From assembly GCA_039105265.1 (NCBI GenBank), contig JAPFFF010000011.1, forward strand, positions 4,960,001 through 5,024,000: a stretch of 64,000 bases of DNA, in the 5' to 3' direction. This document shows, one piece after another, positions 31,366 through 39,066 of the stretch. The DNA comes from Tritrichomonas musculus (lineage: Eukaryota > Parabasalia > Tritrichomonadida > Tritrichomonadidae). How positions within the stretch are numbered: the first letter of the stretch is position 1; every line of letters starts with the position of its first letter. Under the pieces are notes generated by a model. That model worked only from the letters and a program-made list of their open reading frames with translations, was not told where the DNA came from and did not search any database. The position numbers were made by a program, and so were the translations under genes.

Positions 31366-33450
31366 ATGAGATACAGGAACGAAAGAGCTCACAATTTGAA
31401 ATACGAGGTTGGGAATGTCAATGACACATTCCAGAAGATGCGAAATATCATCAATGTGAATGATGGTACCAGAAGCTTCTCATTTAGAACAGTCGATTGC
31501 CATGACCAGCCAGCCCCATTTCACCAAGGCCAGTACTCACAGATTTCATTAACACATCCCGACCACTTCATTAGCGATATCGACAAAGGCTTCCTCACAT
31601 TCCACATCAAACTCGATTTGCAATTGAACACCGATTTGGCCAAATTGCAAGAGATCAATGATCCAAATAACTTCTATAAACTGTTTGTCGGATTTAAGTC
31701 CTCGAACCAATTATTCGACAGGCTCGAGATTCTCCATAACAATGTCAATGTCGGATATCAGCAAAATGAATGCATTCGCGAGGGCTTCCTATACTCGGTT
31801 TTGAAACCAGAGACTGAGAAGATGCGTCGCAGATTCGTTCACAGCTTATGGGAGAACATCAGCAATTACAGTCAAACTCATGCTGGTTCATACGTTAATC
31901 TCAATAGCTTCAAGAATGGTGGTAAGACCACAACTGAATTCGACTTGAATGTACCATTTGATGACTTGCTTGCATTACAGGCATTCGACTTATTCCCTAA
32001 CGGAATCATTGGTGATTTATCCATTAGATTCCAAGTCAGTCCAGCTGGTCTTGTTTGGGCTGCCATTGACCCATACACGGTTGCTGAAGCTAAGGCATTC
32101 CTCGAAGATAATGATAGCATATCCCCAGAGGAACTCGATAAACTCAAACAAATCAAAGCATATGGACATCTCAAACATCAATTCACTCAAATCGGTAATG
32201 AGGCTATCATCCCAGGACCAGGAACACCTTCACCATCTCCAACTCCAGGACCTTCACCAGGACCAACTCCAGACCCATCTCCAGACCCATCTCCTGAAGA
32301 AGAAGATAAGCCAGATCCATCACCAAGTCCAAGTCCAACTCCAGCTCCAATCAAATATAAGCTTAGATACAGAATTGGTGAACAATACAATTTCCAAAGT
32401 GATGGTTCATATACTTATGATGATATCGCACAGGATCTTGTCATGTATTTCAGCTATACAGCAGATGAGTTTGCTAAATTGGACCTCAAGCCAACTGCCA
32501 CTGATGAAGAAATATGTTTAGCCAATCCTGATTACACCAAACCAGCTTTGCAACACAATGATGGTAAGTACTATGTATGGCAAATCGAGAAGACCGTTGC
32601 TAAATCTGCTAACCACATCTTGAGTGAATATCATGGTGCTAGAAAGCAAATCTTGAGTGAAACATATTCATCACAACCAGCAACACTCACTGTTAACCGA
32701 ATGACCATCACTCTCTGTAAGTCCAACATGCAAGGCTATGGTGTTTGTGAAGCCACTCGTGCAAGCATTGAATCCATATTACGTGAAGGCCTAGTAATCC
32801 CATCTCAAAAGGTAGATTACCATGCATTCCCAATTGCAGCTGCCGCTAACGGAATCAAGTCTACATTGAATATCCCATTAATCAATGTCACAAGCATGTC
32901 ATTGTTGTTCCCCAAGCACCACAATGATTTGACTGTATTTGAGAATCCGGTTTACCAAAACTGCTTTTTGAATATTGGTGGTAAGAACTTCCCAGATGAG
33001 AATGTCAGTACCATTGGCGCCAGATTCTTCGAAAGCCAATTAACAGCTGGAGACCTCGATGGTATCACACTCCAATGTTCAAAGGAATTCGAAGATAGCT
33101 TCACCATGCCCAAGAACGATGAAAATGGTGTTCGATATCGCAATACATTGAGTGATGCCACATCATTTGTATTCAATGTCCAAACTGAACGTGCATCTGC
33201 TGGATACTGTTATGATGGCTTAGATGGTGGCAAAGGCAATATCCAAATTCAAGTCAATGGTCAACCAATATTCACTGGTGATAATGATACATATTACAAG
33301 ATTATCGAACCAAGTGGAGCCATTGTTAGACCACCACCTGTCCAACTCTGTTTATGCAGAGACACCTACTTCAAGCTCTCACTCGATGGCCTTGAATATA
33401 TCGATGATGAATCACCAGCTGGCTCACAAGTTGATCCAGAAATGGCATAA
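31366..33450 (+). CDS. MCP: Major capsid protein, double jelly-roll type
   Basis: The 694-residue protein resembles Polinton capsid proteins in blocks such as TVDCHDQPAPFHQGQYSQIS, HPDHFISDIDKGFLTFHI, FKSSNQLFDRLEILHNNVNV and YQQNECIREGFLYSVLKPET near the N-terminus, and FPKHHNDLTVFENPVYQNC towards the end. The size and beta-rich character suit a hexon-like double jelly-roll protein. A proline-serine tract (PSPTPGPSPGPTPDPS and similar, about residues 285-330) interrupts the middle, probably a loop between strands. The ATG follows TTTTTTCCAAGATACAAA. It is the only capsid gene in the window. Confidence 0.85.
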   Translation: MRYRNERAHNLKYEVGNVNDTFQKMRNIINVNDGTRSFSFRTVDCHDQPAPFHQGQYSQISLTHPDHFISDIDKGFLTFHIKLDLQLNTDLAKLQEINDPNNFYKLFVGFKSSNQLFDRLEILHNNVNVGYQQNECIREGFLYSVLKPETEKMRRRFVHSLWENISNYSQTHAGSYVNLNSFKNGGKTTTEFDLNVPFDDLLALQAFDLFPNGIIGDLSIRFQVSPAGLVWAAIDPYTVAEAKAFLEDNDSISPEELDKLKQIKAYGHLKHQFTQIGNEAIIPGPGTPSPSPTPGPSPGPTPDPSPDPSPEEEDKPDPSPSPSPTPAPIKYKLRYRIGEQYNFQSDGSYTYDDIAQDLVMYFSYTADEFAKLDLKPTATDEEICLANPDYTKPALQHNDGKYYVWQIEKTVAKSANHILSEYHGARKQILSETYSSQPATLTVNRMTITLCKSNMQGYGVCEATRASIESILREGLVIPSQKVDYHAFPIAAAANGIKSTLNIPLINVTSMSLLFPKHHNDLTVFENPVYQNCFLNIGGKNFPDENVSTIGARFFESQLTAGDLDGITLQCSKEFEDSFTMPKNDENGVRYRNTLSDATSFVFNVQTERASAGYCYDGLDGGKGNIQIQVNGQPIFTGDNDTYYKIIEPSGAIVRPPPVQLCLCRDTYFKLSLDGLEYIDDESPAGSQVDPEMA
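32215..32350 (+). repeat. Proline-serine repeat tract in capsid gene
   Basis: Codons for PSP, PTP and PDPS repeat over about 45 residues. The tract is likely a surface loop and an unusual feature for a capsid protein. Confidence 0.85.
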
Positions 33451-33474
33451 GAAATATGGCATTAGTGGTAAAAA

Positions 33475-33482
33475 TATTTTTG
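33475..33482 (+). promoter_or_regulatory. TATTTTTG start-proximal motif for p216
   Basis: It ends 10 bases before the ATG at 33493, which favours that ATG. Confidence 0.5.
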
Positions 33483-33492
33483 CACTTTGGAA

Positions 33493-34143
33493 ATGTCTCT
33501 CCATAAGGCTAGAATTCTATCAAGTGAGAATGATGCGAGTGTTAAGCAAGAGCAGAATGTGAATATTAAGATCGCTGCGAATAGACCTCCACCTGTACAA
33601 CCAGTATCATACCCTCAAGTCCCACAGATGCAACCCCAAATGGGATATACTAAAGGTCTAAACCCCGAAGGGGTATATACTCAAACTGGCACACAGGATG
33701 CAAATTTTACTACAGCCTCGACAACTGGTCCATATCCATCAGTTGCTCCAATAAACAGTCCACCCCAAGGAACTTCATTCCCTGAGTCTTCGACAATAGA
33801 TCGTTCATTAGAACTTGACACTGACGACTTGGGTACCAAAAATAAATTCCTCGAGATATTGCTGAATATCTATGAGACCAATCCACTGAGGATGAACAAC
33901 TATCTAGTGTGTCATAGCAATACACTGATGGAGCTCATTAAGATACTCACTAAGGCAGACAAGGTTGAGCTGGTTATCAATGAGGACAGTGGGTGCACTG
34001 GTTGTGTTTCAAACTCGAAGTACATGAAAATTGATAAGATATTGGTGTCCAAAAATGGGGTATCCAATGAGTTGAAATATGGATATAACCATGTATGGAC
34101 CGAGCTCATAAGGCACTCGATATCACTCAAAATTTGTATTTAA
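33493..34143 (+). CDS. Conserved protein p216, element 2
   Basis: It begins MSLHKARILSSENDASVKQE, has a proline-glutamine-rich linker and a conserved C-terminal domain: TKNKFLEILLNIYETNPLRM, CHSNTLMELIKILTKADKVE and CTGCVSNSKYMKIDKILV. Homologues lie at 49405-49974 and 57900-58469. The C-terminal part has a CxGC pair that might bind metal. The linker holds a CCCC-GAA-GGGG hairpin absent from the homologues. It is always followed by the small membrane protein and ATPase, so it may take part in packaging. I do not recognise the family. Confidence 0.68.
   Translation: MSLHKARILSSENDASVKQEQNVNIKIAANRPPPVQPVSYPQVPQMQPQMGYTKGLNPEGVYTQTGTQDANFTTASTTGPYPSVAPINSPPQGTSFPESSTIDRSLELDTDDLGTKNKFLEILLNIYETNPLRMNNYLVCHSNTLMELIKILTKADKVELVINEDSGCTGCVSNSKYMKIDKILVSKNGVSNELKYGYNHVWTELIRHSISLKICI
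33663..33673 (+). repeat. GAA-loop hairpin in p216
   Basis: CCCC-GAA-GGGG encodes the NPEG stretch in the linker; the AT-rich homologues lack it. Confidence 0.65.
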
Positions 34144-34153
34144 TTTTGCATAA

Positions 34154-34303
34154 ATGTCCAATGCAAGTGAAATCATTATGAATATACTATTGGGGTTGAT
34201 ATTGGTGACCAATGTAGTTGAACTGCTATTACTGGTATCGCTTACAGCTGAAGATGAACCACCTGAGCTGACTGATGAGCTGAGGCGCACACTATATGCG
34301 TAA
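34154..34303 (+). CDS. Tiny membrane protein, 49 residues, element 2
   Basis: The protein starts MSNASEIIMNILLGLILVTN and continues VVELLLLVSLTAED, a single hydrophobic helix, then EPPELTDELRRTLYA. The same plan occurs at 49985-50116 and 57758-57889, ending EPELSEEIRTKMYS. Size, helix, acidic-basic tail and position between p216/p189 and ATPase are kept while the sequence has changed, which argues for selection as a protein. It probably sits in a membrane or capsid-associated lipid; the role is unknown. Confidence 0.72.
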   Translation: MSNASEIIMNILLGLILVTNVVELLLLVSLTAEDEPPELTDELRRTLYA

Positions 34304-34309
34304 AAGCTT

Positions 34310-34317
34310 TATTTTTG
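34310..34317 (+). promoter_or_regulatory. TATTTTTG start-proximal motif for ATPase
   Basis: It ends 5 bases before the ATG at 34323. Confidence 0.55.
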
Positions 34318-34322
34318 ATTAA

Positions 34323-35282
34323 ATGTTATATTACAAGCGCCTACAACCAACCCTTTTCGACTATACATCTATTGAATTATCAGACAGTTCCAGTGAAGAT
34401 CCAATTGATTTTGATACATTCGATAGGTACAAGAAGCAGCAACCGGTATCCAAGAGATTTGATGTGGATGAGGCTATGAGTGAGGCCTATTCCAAGAATA
34501 GGGATAAAATCACGAATGCATCCATAAGGCCAATCGCTAATGGGATCTATGCGTGGTACAATACTTTGAACATACTGGTGGCATCACAAGGCAAAGGCAA
34601 AAGCCATACAGTAATTCGCGATATCATTCAAATGAGTAGACTCAATAATGGGAGGTTTGGGGGAACCCCTGAGGATTCGCAGAATCCGTTCCACCTGATC
34701 GTGTATGTGAGTAAGAACGGTATTATAAATGATTCCACATTTGAATCTCAACGCGAGCTCATCAACTTGCCCATTGAGGTCGTCGCTGATAGTAATGCTG
34801 AACGGTATTTGAAGGAGCTCGATCTATGGAAGGAGTTGTATAACAAATATAGCTCAGTGGGGAAGGCTACAGTTGAGGATTCCAAGCTGCAGCAGATGTT
34901 TGAGTTCCTCCATATCAGCAAACTCGGGAAACCCAATGTACCACTCAACACCATAATCCTGTGCGAGGACTTCATTAAGAGTAAGCTATTGAAATCATCA
35001 TACTTCACAAACTATATCACTCAGTTGCGTCATAAGAACTCAATTGTGTACATCAATATCCAGTTCTTCAAGGGTGTGCCAACTGATTACAAAAATAATT
35101 GTACATCATTCTTCATATTCAATGGGTTCTCACGACAGAAACTCAATTACATATATCAGCAGGTGAGCATACCTTGCGAATTTGAAGAGTTGTGGCAAAA
35201 ATATAGAACATTATCTGGACATGATTTCATATTGGTGAACACTGTTGAACATGATATGCAAGTGGTGTACTCAAAGGTTTAG
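34323..35282 (+). CDS. ATP: A32-like (FtsK/HerA) genome packaging ATPase, element 2
   Basis: The 319-residue protein has a Walker A loop SQGKGKSHTV (about residue 90) after YNTLNILVA, and a Walker B strand NTIILCEDF (about residue 214). Further conserved blocks are VYVSKNG, LRHKNSIVYINIQFF and FNGFSRQKLNYIYQQV. This is the usual makeup of Polinton packaging ATPases, which drive DNA into the particle. Between Walker A and VYVSK it has a 13-residue insertion (GRFGGTPEDSQNP) made of two hairpins. The stop overlaps the end of the convergent p159 gene by 4 bases. Confidence 0.88.
   Translation: MLYYKRLQPTLFDYTSIELSDSSSEDPIDFDTFDRYKKQQPVSKRFDVDEAMSEAYSKNRDKITNASIRPIANGIYAWYNTLNILVASQGKGKSHTVIRDIIQMSRLNNGRFGGTPEDSQNPFHLIVYVSKNGIINDSTFESQRELINLPIEVVADSNAERYLKELDLWKELYNKYSSVGKATVEDSKLQQMFEFLHISKLGKPNVPLNTIILCEDFIKSKLLKSSYFTNYITQLRHKNSIVYINIQFFKGVPTDYKNNCTSFFIFNGFSRQKLNYIYQQVSIPCEFEELWQKYRTLSGHDFILVNTVEHDMQVVYSKV
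34659..34687 (+). repeat. Pair of hairpins inserted in ATPase of element 2
   Basis: GGGG-GAA-CCCC (34659-34669) and GGATTC-GCA-GAATCC (34673-34687) are perfect hairpins with GNA loops. The element 3 and 4 ATPases lack both at this point. Confidence 0.82.
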
Positions 35283-35758
35283 GCAAAATCTGGGTCAGCA
35301 TCCAATACCAAATCCTGATGCTTGCCGATGAATACATCAGGTTCTGCAATATTGTATTTTTCACGAAGTTTTACAATGAGGTCCTTGGTGTTTATATTGG
35401 TTCTCTCAATCGAGTAGTTGTAATACGGACATTCCTTGAATTCGTGTTTTTCGGTATCCCCATTTACGAAGAACTCGTGCATGTTGGCACTCAATTTGCG
35501 TCTACTATTGGATGTCAATTTGACAAATTCGAGGTTCATCTCCTTGAGCTTGTTAGGGTAGAATCTAATGGTTTCAGTATCATTCTGGAGTGATACGTAT
35601 AGGACCTTTGCGAGGTACAGCGAGTTCTTCAAATTGAATGGGAACTTGTCACATAATATTGCGAAATTACATTTTGCAAATCCATCAGGCTTTGGCAATA
35701 GGGAAATCAATGTGTTGATGTATTCGTAGACAGTGAAATGGTTTGTGGTGGATTCCAT
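35279..35758 (-). CDS. Conserved protein p159, convergent with ATPase
   Basis: Homologues are p152 at 51074-51532 and 56342-56800. Shared blocks are VYEYINTLI, CNFAILCDKFP, KVLYVSLQND, LEFVKLTSNSRRKLS with EFFVNG, and YYNYSIER. The protein is alpha/beta by eye. The location next to the ATPase is where some Polintons carry the adenain-like protease, but I see no histidine, acid and cysteine pattern of that family, so I leave it unnamed. The ATG at 35758 is preceded by ATTTTTTATCAACACCAAATG and lies 40 bases from the element end. Confidence 0.65.
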   Translation of the reverse strand: MESTTNHFTVYEYINTLISLLPKPDGFAKCNFAILCDKFPFNLKNSLYLAKVLYVSLQNDTETIRFYPNKLKEMNLEFVKLTSNSRRKLSANMHEFFVNGDTEKHEFKECPYYNYSIERTNINTKDLIVKLREKYNIAEPDVFIGKHQDLVLDADPDFA

Positions 35759-35797
35759 TTGGTGTTGATAAAAAATCAATATTCAAATTTAAAAATG

Positions 35798-35907
35798 ATC
35801 TCTCCTACTACTAATAGATTCCTCCTACTACTAGTATCAAATTGGTAACGGGGTATCCAAAAGGGGCCTCTCAAAATCCATTTTAGGTAAATCCTTTAAT
35901 TGGGAAT
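35798..35907 (-). repeat. Right terminal inverted repeat of element 2
   Basis: Read on the minus strand this repeats the 13404-13510 blocks: ATTCCCAATTAAAGG, CCGTTACCAATTTGAT and the TAGTAGTAGGAGGAATCT units. It lies 40 bases upstream of the p159 start, so the element ends tightly against its last gene. Confidence 0.8.
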
Positions 35908-35937
35908 CCTCATAAGTCCAAAAATAATGATTTGTAT

Positions 35938-36741
35938 TCACTCAAGGTTATATAATCGTTTAAACTTCGAATAATAAATATTTATTCGATTCCCTTCAGT
36001 AGTTATTGCATTTACGAGTTTACTCCCATATGTCTTATTAGTACAAATATGAAGTACTCTATACATAACCCCGTTATAAAAGTAAAATTTGTCATCGTGA
36101 AAGTAATAGTTCTCAAATTTGTGTTTTCCGTAGGTATCAACCACAATCGCATCATTTGGTATATCTTTGACAAACTCATATTCGATATTGCCGTGAGATG
36201 ATTTATTTTGTTGATTCTCGCTCGCAGATACCCAACGGAGATTCGATATATGATTATCATCTTTATGCATATTTTTATGATCAACCATTGTTTTATGCTC
36301 AGGGTCATCATTGGGAATGAACTGGCGAGCTATTAATACATGCTTCATATAAGGTTTTGAGTTATTCCCCATGAACAGGTTTACACCAACATAACCATGT
36401 AGTTTACACTCTTTGACTATATGACCAGTAGATACACGTTTGATGTCGTAAGGGTAGTAATTCTTAATTACGTAATCATCAAATCCCTTGAGTGGAAGCC
36501 ATTCTGCATTCTCCTCATCAGCAGCTTCCCCATTCGACTCAACCGGGACTGATTTAGGTTCGTCAGCAGTAGCCTCATCATCGTCGTCATCAGTGGTAAA
36601 AAATTCAACGTTGTCCAGCATATCGGTCAACTTGGAAACCTCATCTTGAAGTATTTGATTATGTTTGCCTAATTCGAGGTTCTCTTGTTTGAGTTCATTG
36701 ATAATTTGTTGTAAACGTTCAATCTCACTGACAATACTCAT
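35938..36741 (-). CDS. NUMOD4/HNH homing-type endonuclease
   Basis: After a coiled-coil N-terminus (LQQIINELKQENLELGKHNQ) and an acidic linker comes a NUMOD4-like segment (EWLPLKGFDDYVIKNY) and an HNH core: VDHKNMHKDDNHISNLRWVS with ASENQQNKS. Such proteins cut DNA at specific sites and often spread as homing genes. It lies between the element 2 right end repeat and another end repeat copy, outside element 2 proper. Its ATG context TTTTTTATCCAGTTTGAAATG is shared with the element 2 KilA-N gene. A second gene of this kind starts at 63918. Confidence 0.82.
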   Translation of the reverse strand: MSIVSEIERLQQIINELKQENLELGKHNQILQDEVSKLTDMLDNVEFFTTDDDDDEATADEPKSVPVESNGEAADEENAEWLPLKGFDDYVIKNYYPYDIKRVSTGHIVKECKLHGYVGVNLFMGNNSKPYMKHVLIARQFIPNDDPEHKTMVDHKNMHKDDNHISNLRWVSASENQQNKSSHGNIEYEFVKDIPNDAIVVDTYGKHKFENYYFHDDKFYFYNGVMYRVLHICTNKTYGSKLVNAITTEGNRINIYYSKFKRLYNLE

Positions 36742-36793
36742 TTCAAACTGGATAAAAAATTAATATTCAAATTTAAAAATAAGATTTTCCCAA

Positions 36794-36932
36794 ATTCCCA
36801 ATTAAAGGATTTACCTAAAATGGATTTTGAGAGGCCCCTTTTGGATACCCCGTTACCAATTTGATACTAGTAGTAGGAGGAATCTAGTAGTAGTATGAGA
36901 GATCCTTAGGAGAGACCCTTCAGGATAGATTC
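36794..36932 (+). repeat. Extra copy of the Polinton end repeat
   Basis: It matches the element 2 right end repeat almost exactly, in the left-end orientation, and extends through CCTTAGGAGAGACCCTTCAGG. It sits just upstream of the HNH gene start and may be the left end of element 3. Confidence 0.78.
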
Positions 36933-37002
36933 GAGAATTGCATTATTTTTGGGATTGTCAATTTATGGATATGCGTAAGCATTTATCTTGAGGTGAAGCC
37001 GA

Positions 37003-37128
37003 AAAGGATTTACCTAAAATGGATTTTGAGAGGCCCCTTTTGGATACCCCGTTACCAATTTGATACTAGTAGTAGGAGGAATCTATTAGTAGTAGGAGAG
37101 ATCCTTAGGAGAGACCCTTCAGGATAGT
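37003..37128 (+). repeat. Second tandem copy of the Polinton end repeat
   Basis: This is a direct repeat of 36794-36932 that begins a few bases further in (AAAGGATTTACC) and shares the CCTTAGGAGAGACCCTTCAGG tail. A doubled end suggests junctions from more than one element or copying through an end. Confidence 0.78.
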
Positions 37129-37152
37129 AGTGATGATAGTTCCGCATGGGGA
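37126..37152 (+). repeat. 27-base inverted repeat, left half
   Basis: It contains GATGATAGTTCCGCATGGGG and pairs without mismatch with 37330-37356 across 177 bases. Confidence 0.85.
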
Positions 37153-37308
37153 TATTGGGGATATGGAGGGAATACCTGGCACATGCAATTTCCTTTAAAA
37201 GACCATAGATTCCTTTGATTTGGACTATGACATTTCAGCAAAAATTCAAGGTCTGGAGCTTAATTTTAAATGGTTATGTGAATATCAAAATTAGGCTAGA
37301 TGTGGCTG

Positions 37309-39045
37309 TTATATTTGAAATTTATCTGGTCCCCATGCGGAACTATCATCACTACTAACCTTCTTGTAAGGAGAAGCAAATACAAGCTTGTATCCGTTAA
37401 TGATTTGTGGAACACCTCGTTTATCAACTAATATAATATCATCAACTTTATCACCGTTCAGGTCTGTTATTTCAATCTCTCCTGACGGGTCTTTAGCGTT
37501 AGTAGGAAGTAATCTGTATTTTGGTTTTCCGTCCGGGTCAAGATGTGTGTGACAATAAACTTTTGCCTGGTCTCGTGTAGCGGCTGAAGGAATGTATTTA
37601 ACTCTGTAATTTCCGTTAATGATTATATCAAGGAAGTTTTGTTTGTAAAATGAGCTGTTTTGTGTGTGTGATTGAATATCTAAGTTCCCGAATTTACCGA
37701 TATTGCTAAGAACTGTCGGAGCATCTCTGTTTTCACGTTTACCTGTTGTTTTGATTTCTTGTTTGTATTGTTGCAATAATCGTTGAATTTCTTCTTCAGA
37801 TGTTGGTGACTCAAATTCTGCTCCTTTCTTAAAACGTGATTCATCGAAAGAATTAAGCTTACCGAACTTAACTTTTTTGGCAGGTCTCTTTACACGTTCA
37901 TTGTACTGTTGAAACGTTTCATTAAGTTCTGTTTCATCATCCTCGTTAGCAATAAATGTTGTATCATCATTCATTTTATTACTCGAAAAATTATTATTAT
38001 TATTGTTTGTTATTGGTTTGATTGATGGTGGTTTGATTGGTTGTATGACATCAGAGCCTTTGATAGGTTTTCTATTAATGATTGTGTCAAACACTCTGAA
38101 GAATGATGATAAGCCTGTAATTGATTTTTGTTCACTGGCGATATCAATGTTTCTCTTCATATTATCTCTAATAGTTTCTAGTGTTTGATGTAATGCATCA
38201 ACGTTTTCTTTCGCTTGTTCATCAAGTTTGTTTTGTGGTTTCTTTGCTGCTTCATAACATCTTGGTAGTACTTTGATCCAGGGCTGGTTATAGCCTAATT
38301 GCTCAAGCAATTCTATATCATCATCTACCTGATCGTAAGGAGACAGCAACAAGGATGATAGGTTATCTTCTTCTTCTTCTTCTAGTTCCGGGAAGTTGAA
38401 TGATATTGACGGAAGGGAATCTTCTTGCTCTAAAAAACTTGTATTCAGTAATTCATCAGAATCACTCGGAGTTATACGTTTTCTTCTCGGAGTTCTTCGT
38501 TTATTGCTGTCAGGTGTTGGTTCATGAATGCTTGTTCTCTTTCTTCTTCCTTTGGTGGTTTGTGGTGTTTGAATCTTTCGCGGTGGTTTGATGGGTGATG
38601 AACGAAAACCGTCAGAGCTATAATTTAAATCATCGTTGACAACAATATTAAAGTAATTGATGATTGTATCAAGACTTTTTTTATCTGTTGTGTACTCTCT
38701 TAAACTAAGGAATTGATTACCTTTACTTTTAATACCTGCATTGATTTTGTTCATCAATGAAACAAATCGTCGAAACTTAACTTTCATTTCACGAATCTTT
38801 CCGACACTTCTTCCTGTATATTCATTGTTTTGTATCAAATACAACAAATTAATTAATTCATCGGGGTGTTCTAGTTTGTATGTACTGAGAAACGTTTTCT
38901 TAAAATAATCTATCGGGTCCTCTAGTTCATCTTCATCATCATCAGGTTTAGATACCTCACTGTCAAATACAGAATCATCATCAATATTACCACTTAAATC
39001 TAATTCAAAGCTATCAGATGAATTATTTTTATCTTGTTTTGACAT
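37309..39045 (-). pseudogene. DxNGDxxDD-motif protein gene, element 3, broken
   Basis: The core GNYRVKYIPSAATRDQAKVY, LLPTNAKDPSGEIEITDLNG and KVDDIILVDKRG matches the other two copies. The N-terminal 400 residues are diverged and disordered, with acidic and basic runs. The gene lies head to head with the fibre, 21 bases between ATGs, as in elements 1 and 2. Its 3' end runs into the inverted repeat next to the Polinton end repeats, so this part of the element appears rearranged. Confidence 0.65.
37330..37356 (-). repeat. 27-base inverted repeat, right half
   Basis: This is the reverse complement of 37126-37152, overlapping the end of the DxNGDxxDD gene. A diverged relative of this stretch is seen at about 13201-13240 near the element 2 left end. 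Confidence 0.85.
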
Positions 39046-39066
39046 TGTTTAGTTTCTAATAAATTG

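Larger units (their letters stand above)
13404..35907. mobile_element. Polinton/Maverick element 2, nearly whole, with terminal inverted repeats
   Basis: This copy of about 22.5 kb is bounded by inverted repeats at 13404-13510 and 35798-35907. It holds KilA-N protein, p169, PolB, fibre, DxNGDxxDD protein, p449, p110, integrase, small proteins, pVI-like peptide, capsid protein, p216, a small membrane protein, ATPase and p159. The family assignment rests on the combination of protein-primed PolB, retroviral-type integrase, A32-like ATPase and double jelly-roll capsid protein. It looks nearly whole, with about one or two breaks, so it is probably young. I could not recognise a target site duplication. 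Confidence 0.88.
36742..37308. other. Non-coding stretch with two end repeats and an inverted repeat
   Basis: I see no gene. It holds direct copies of the Polinton end repeat (36794-36932, 37003-37128). A perfect 27-base inverted repeat pairs 37126-37152 with 37330-37356; the second half lies inside the next gene. Confidence 0.65.

Noticed and set aside
35279-35758. p159/p152 as the Polinton cysteine protease
   Set aside because: The position would fit, but I find no conserved histidine followed by an acid and a cysteine in the adenain order across the three copies.
13390-35920. Target site duplication of element 2
   Set aside because: The six bases outside each end repeat do not match, and the exact outer edge is uncertain.
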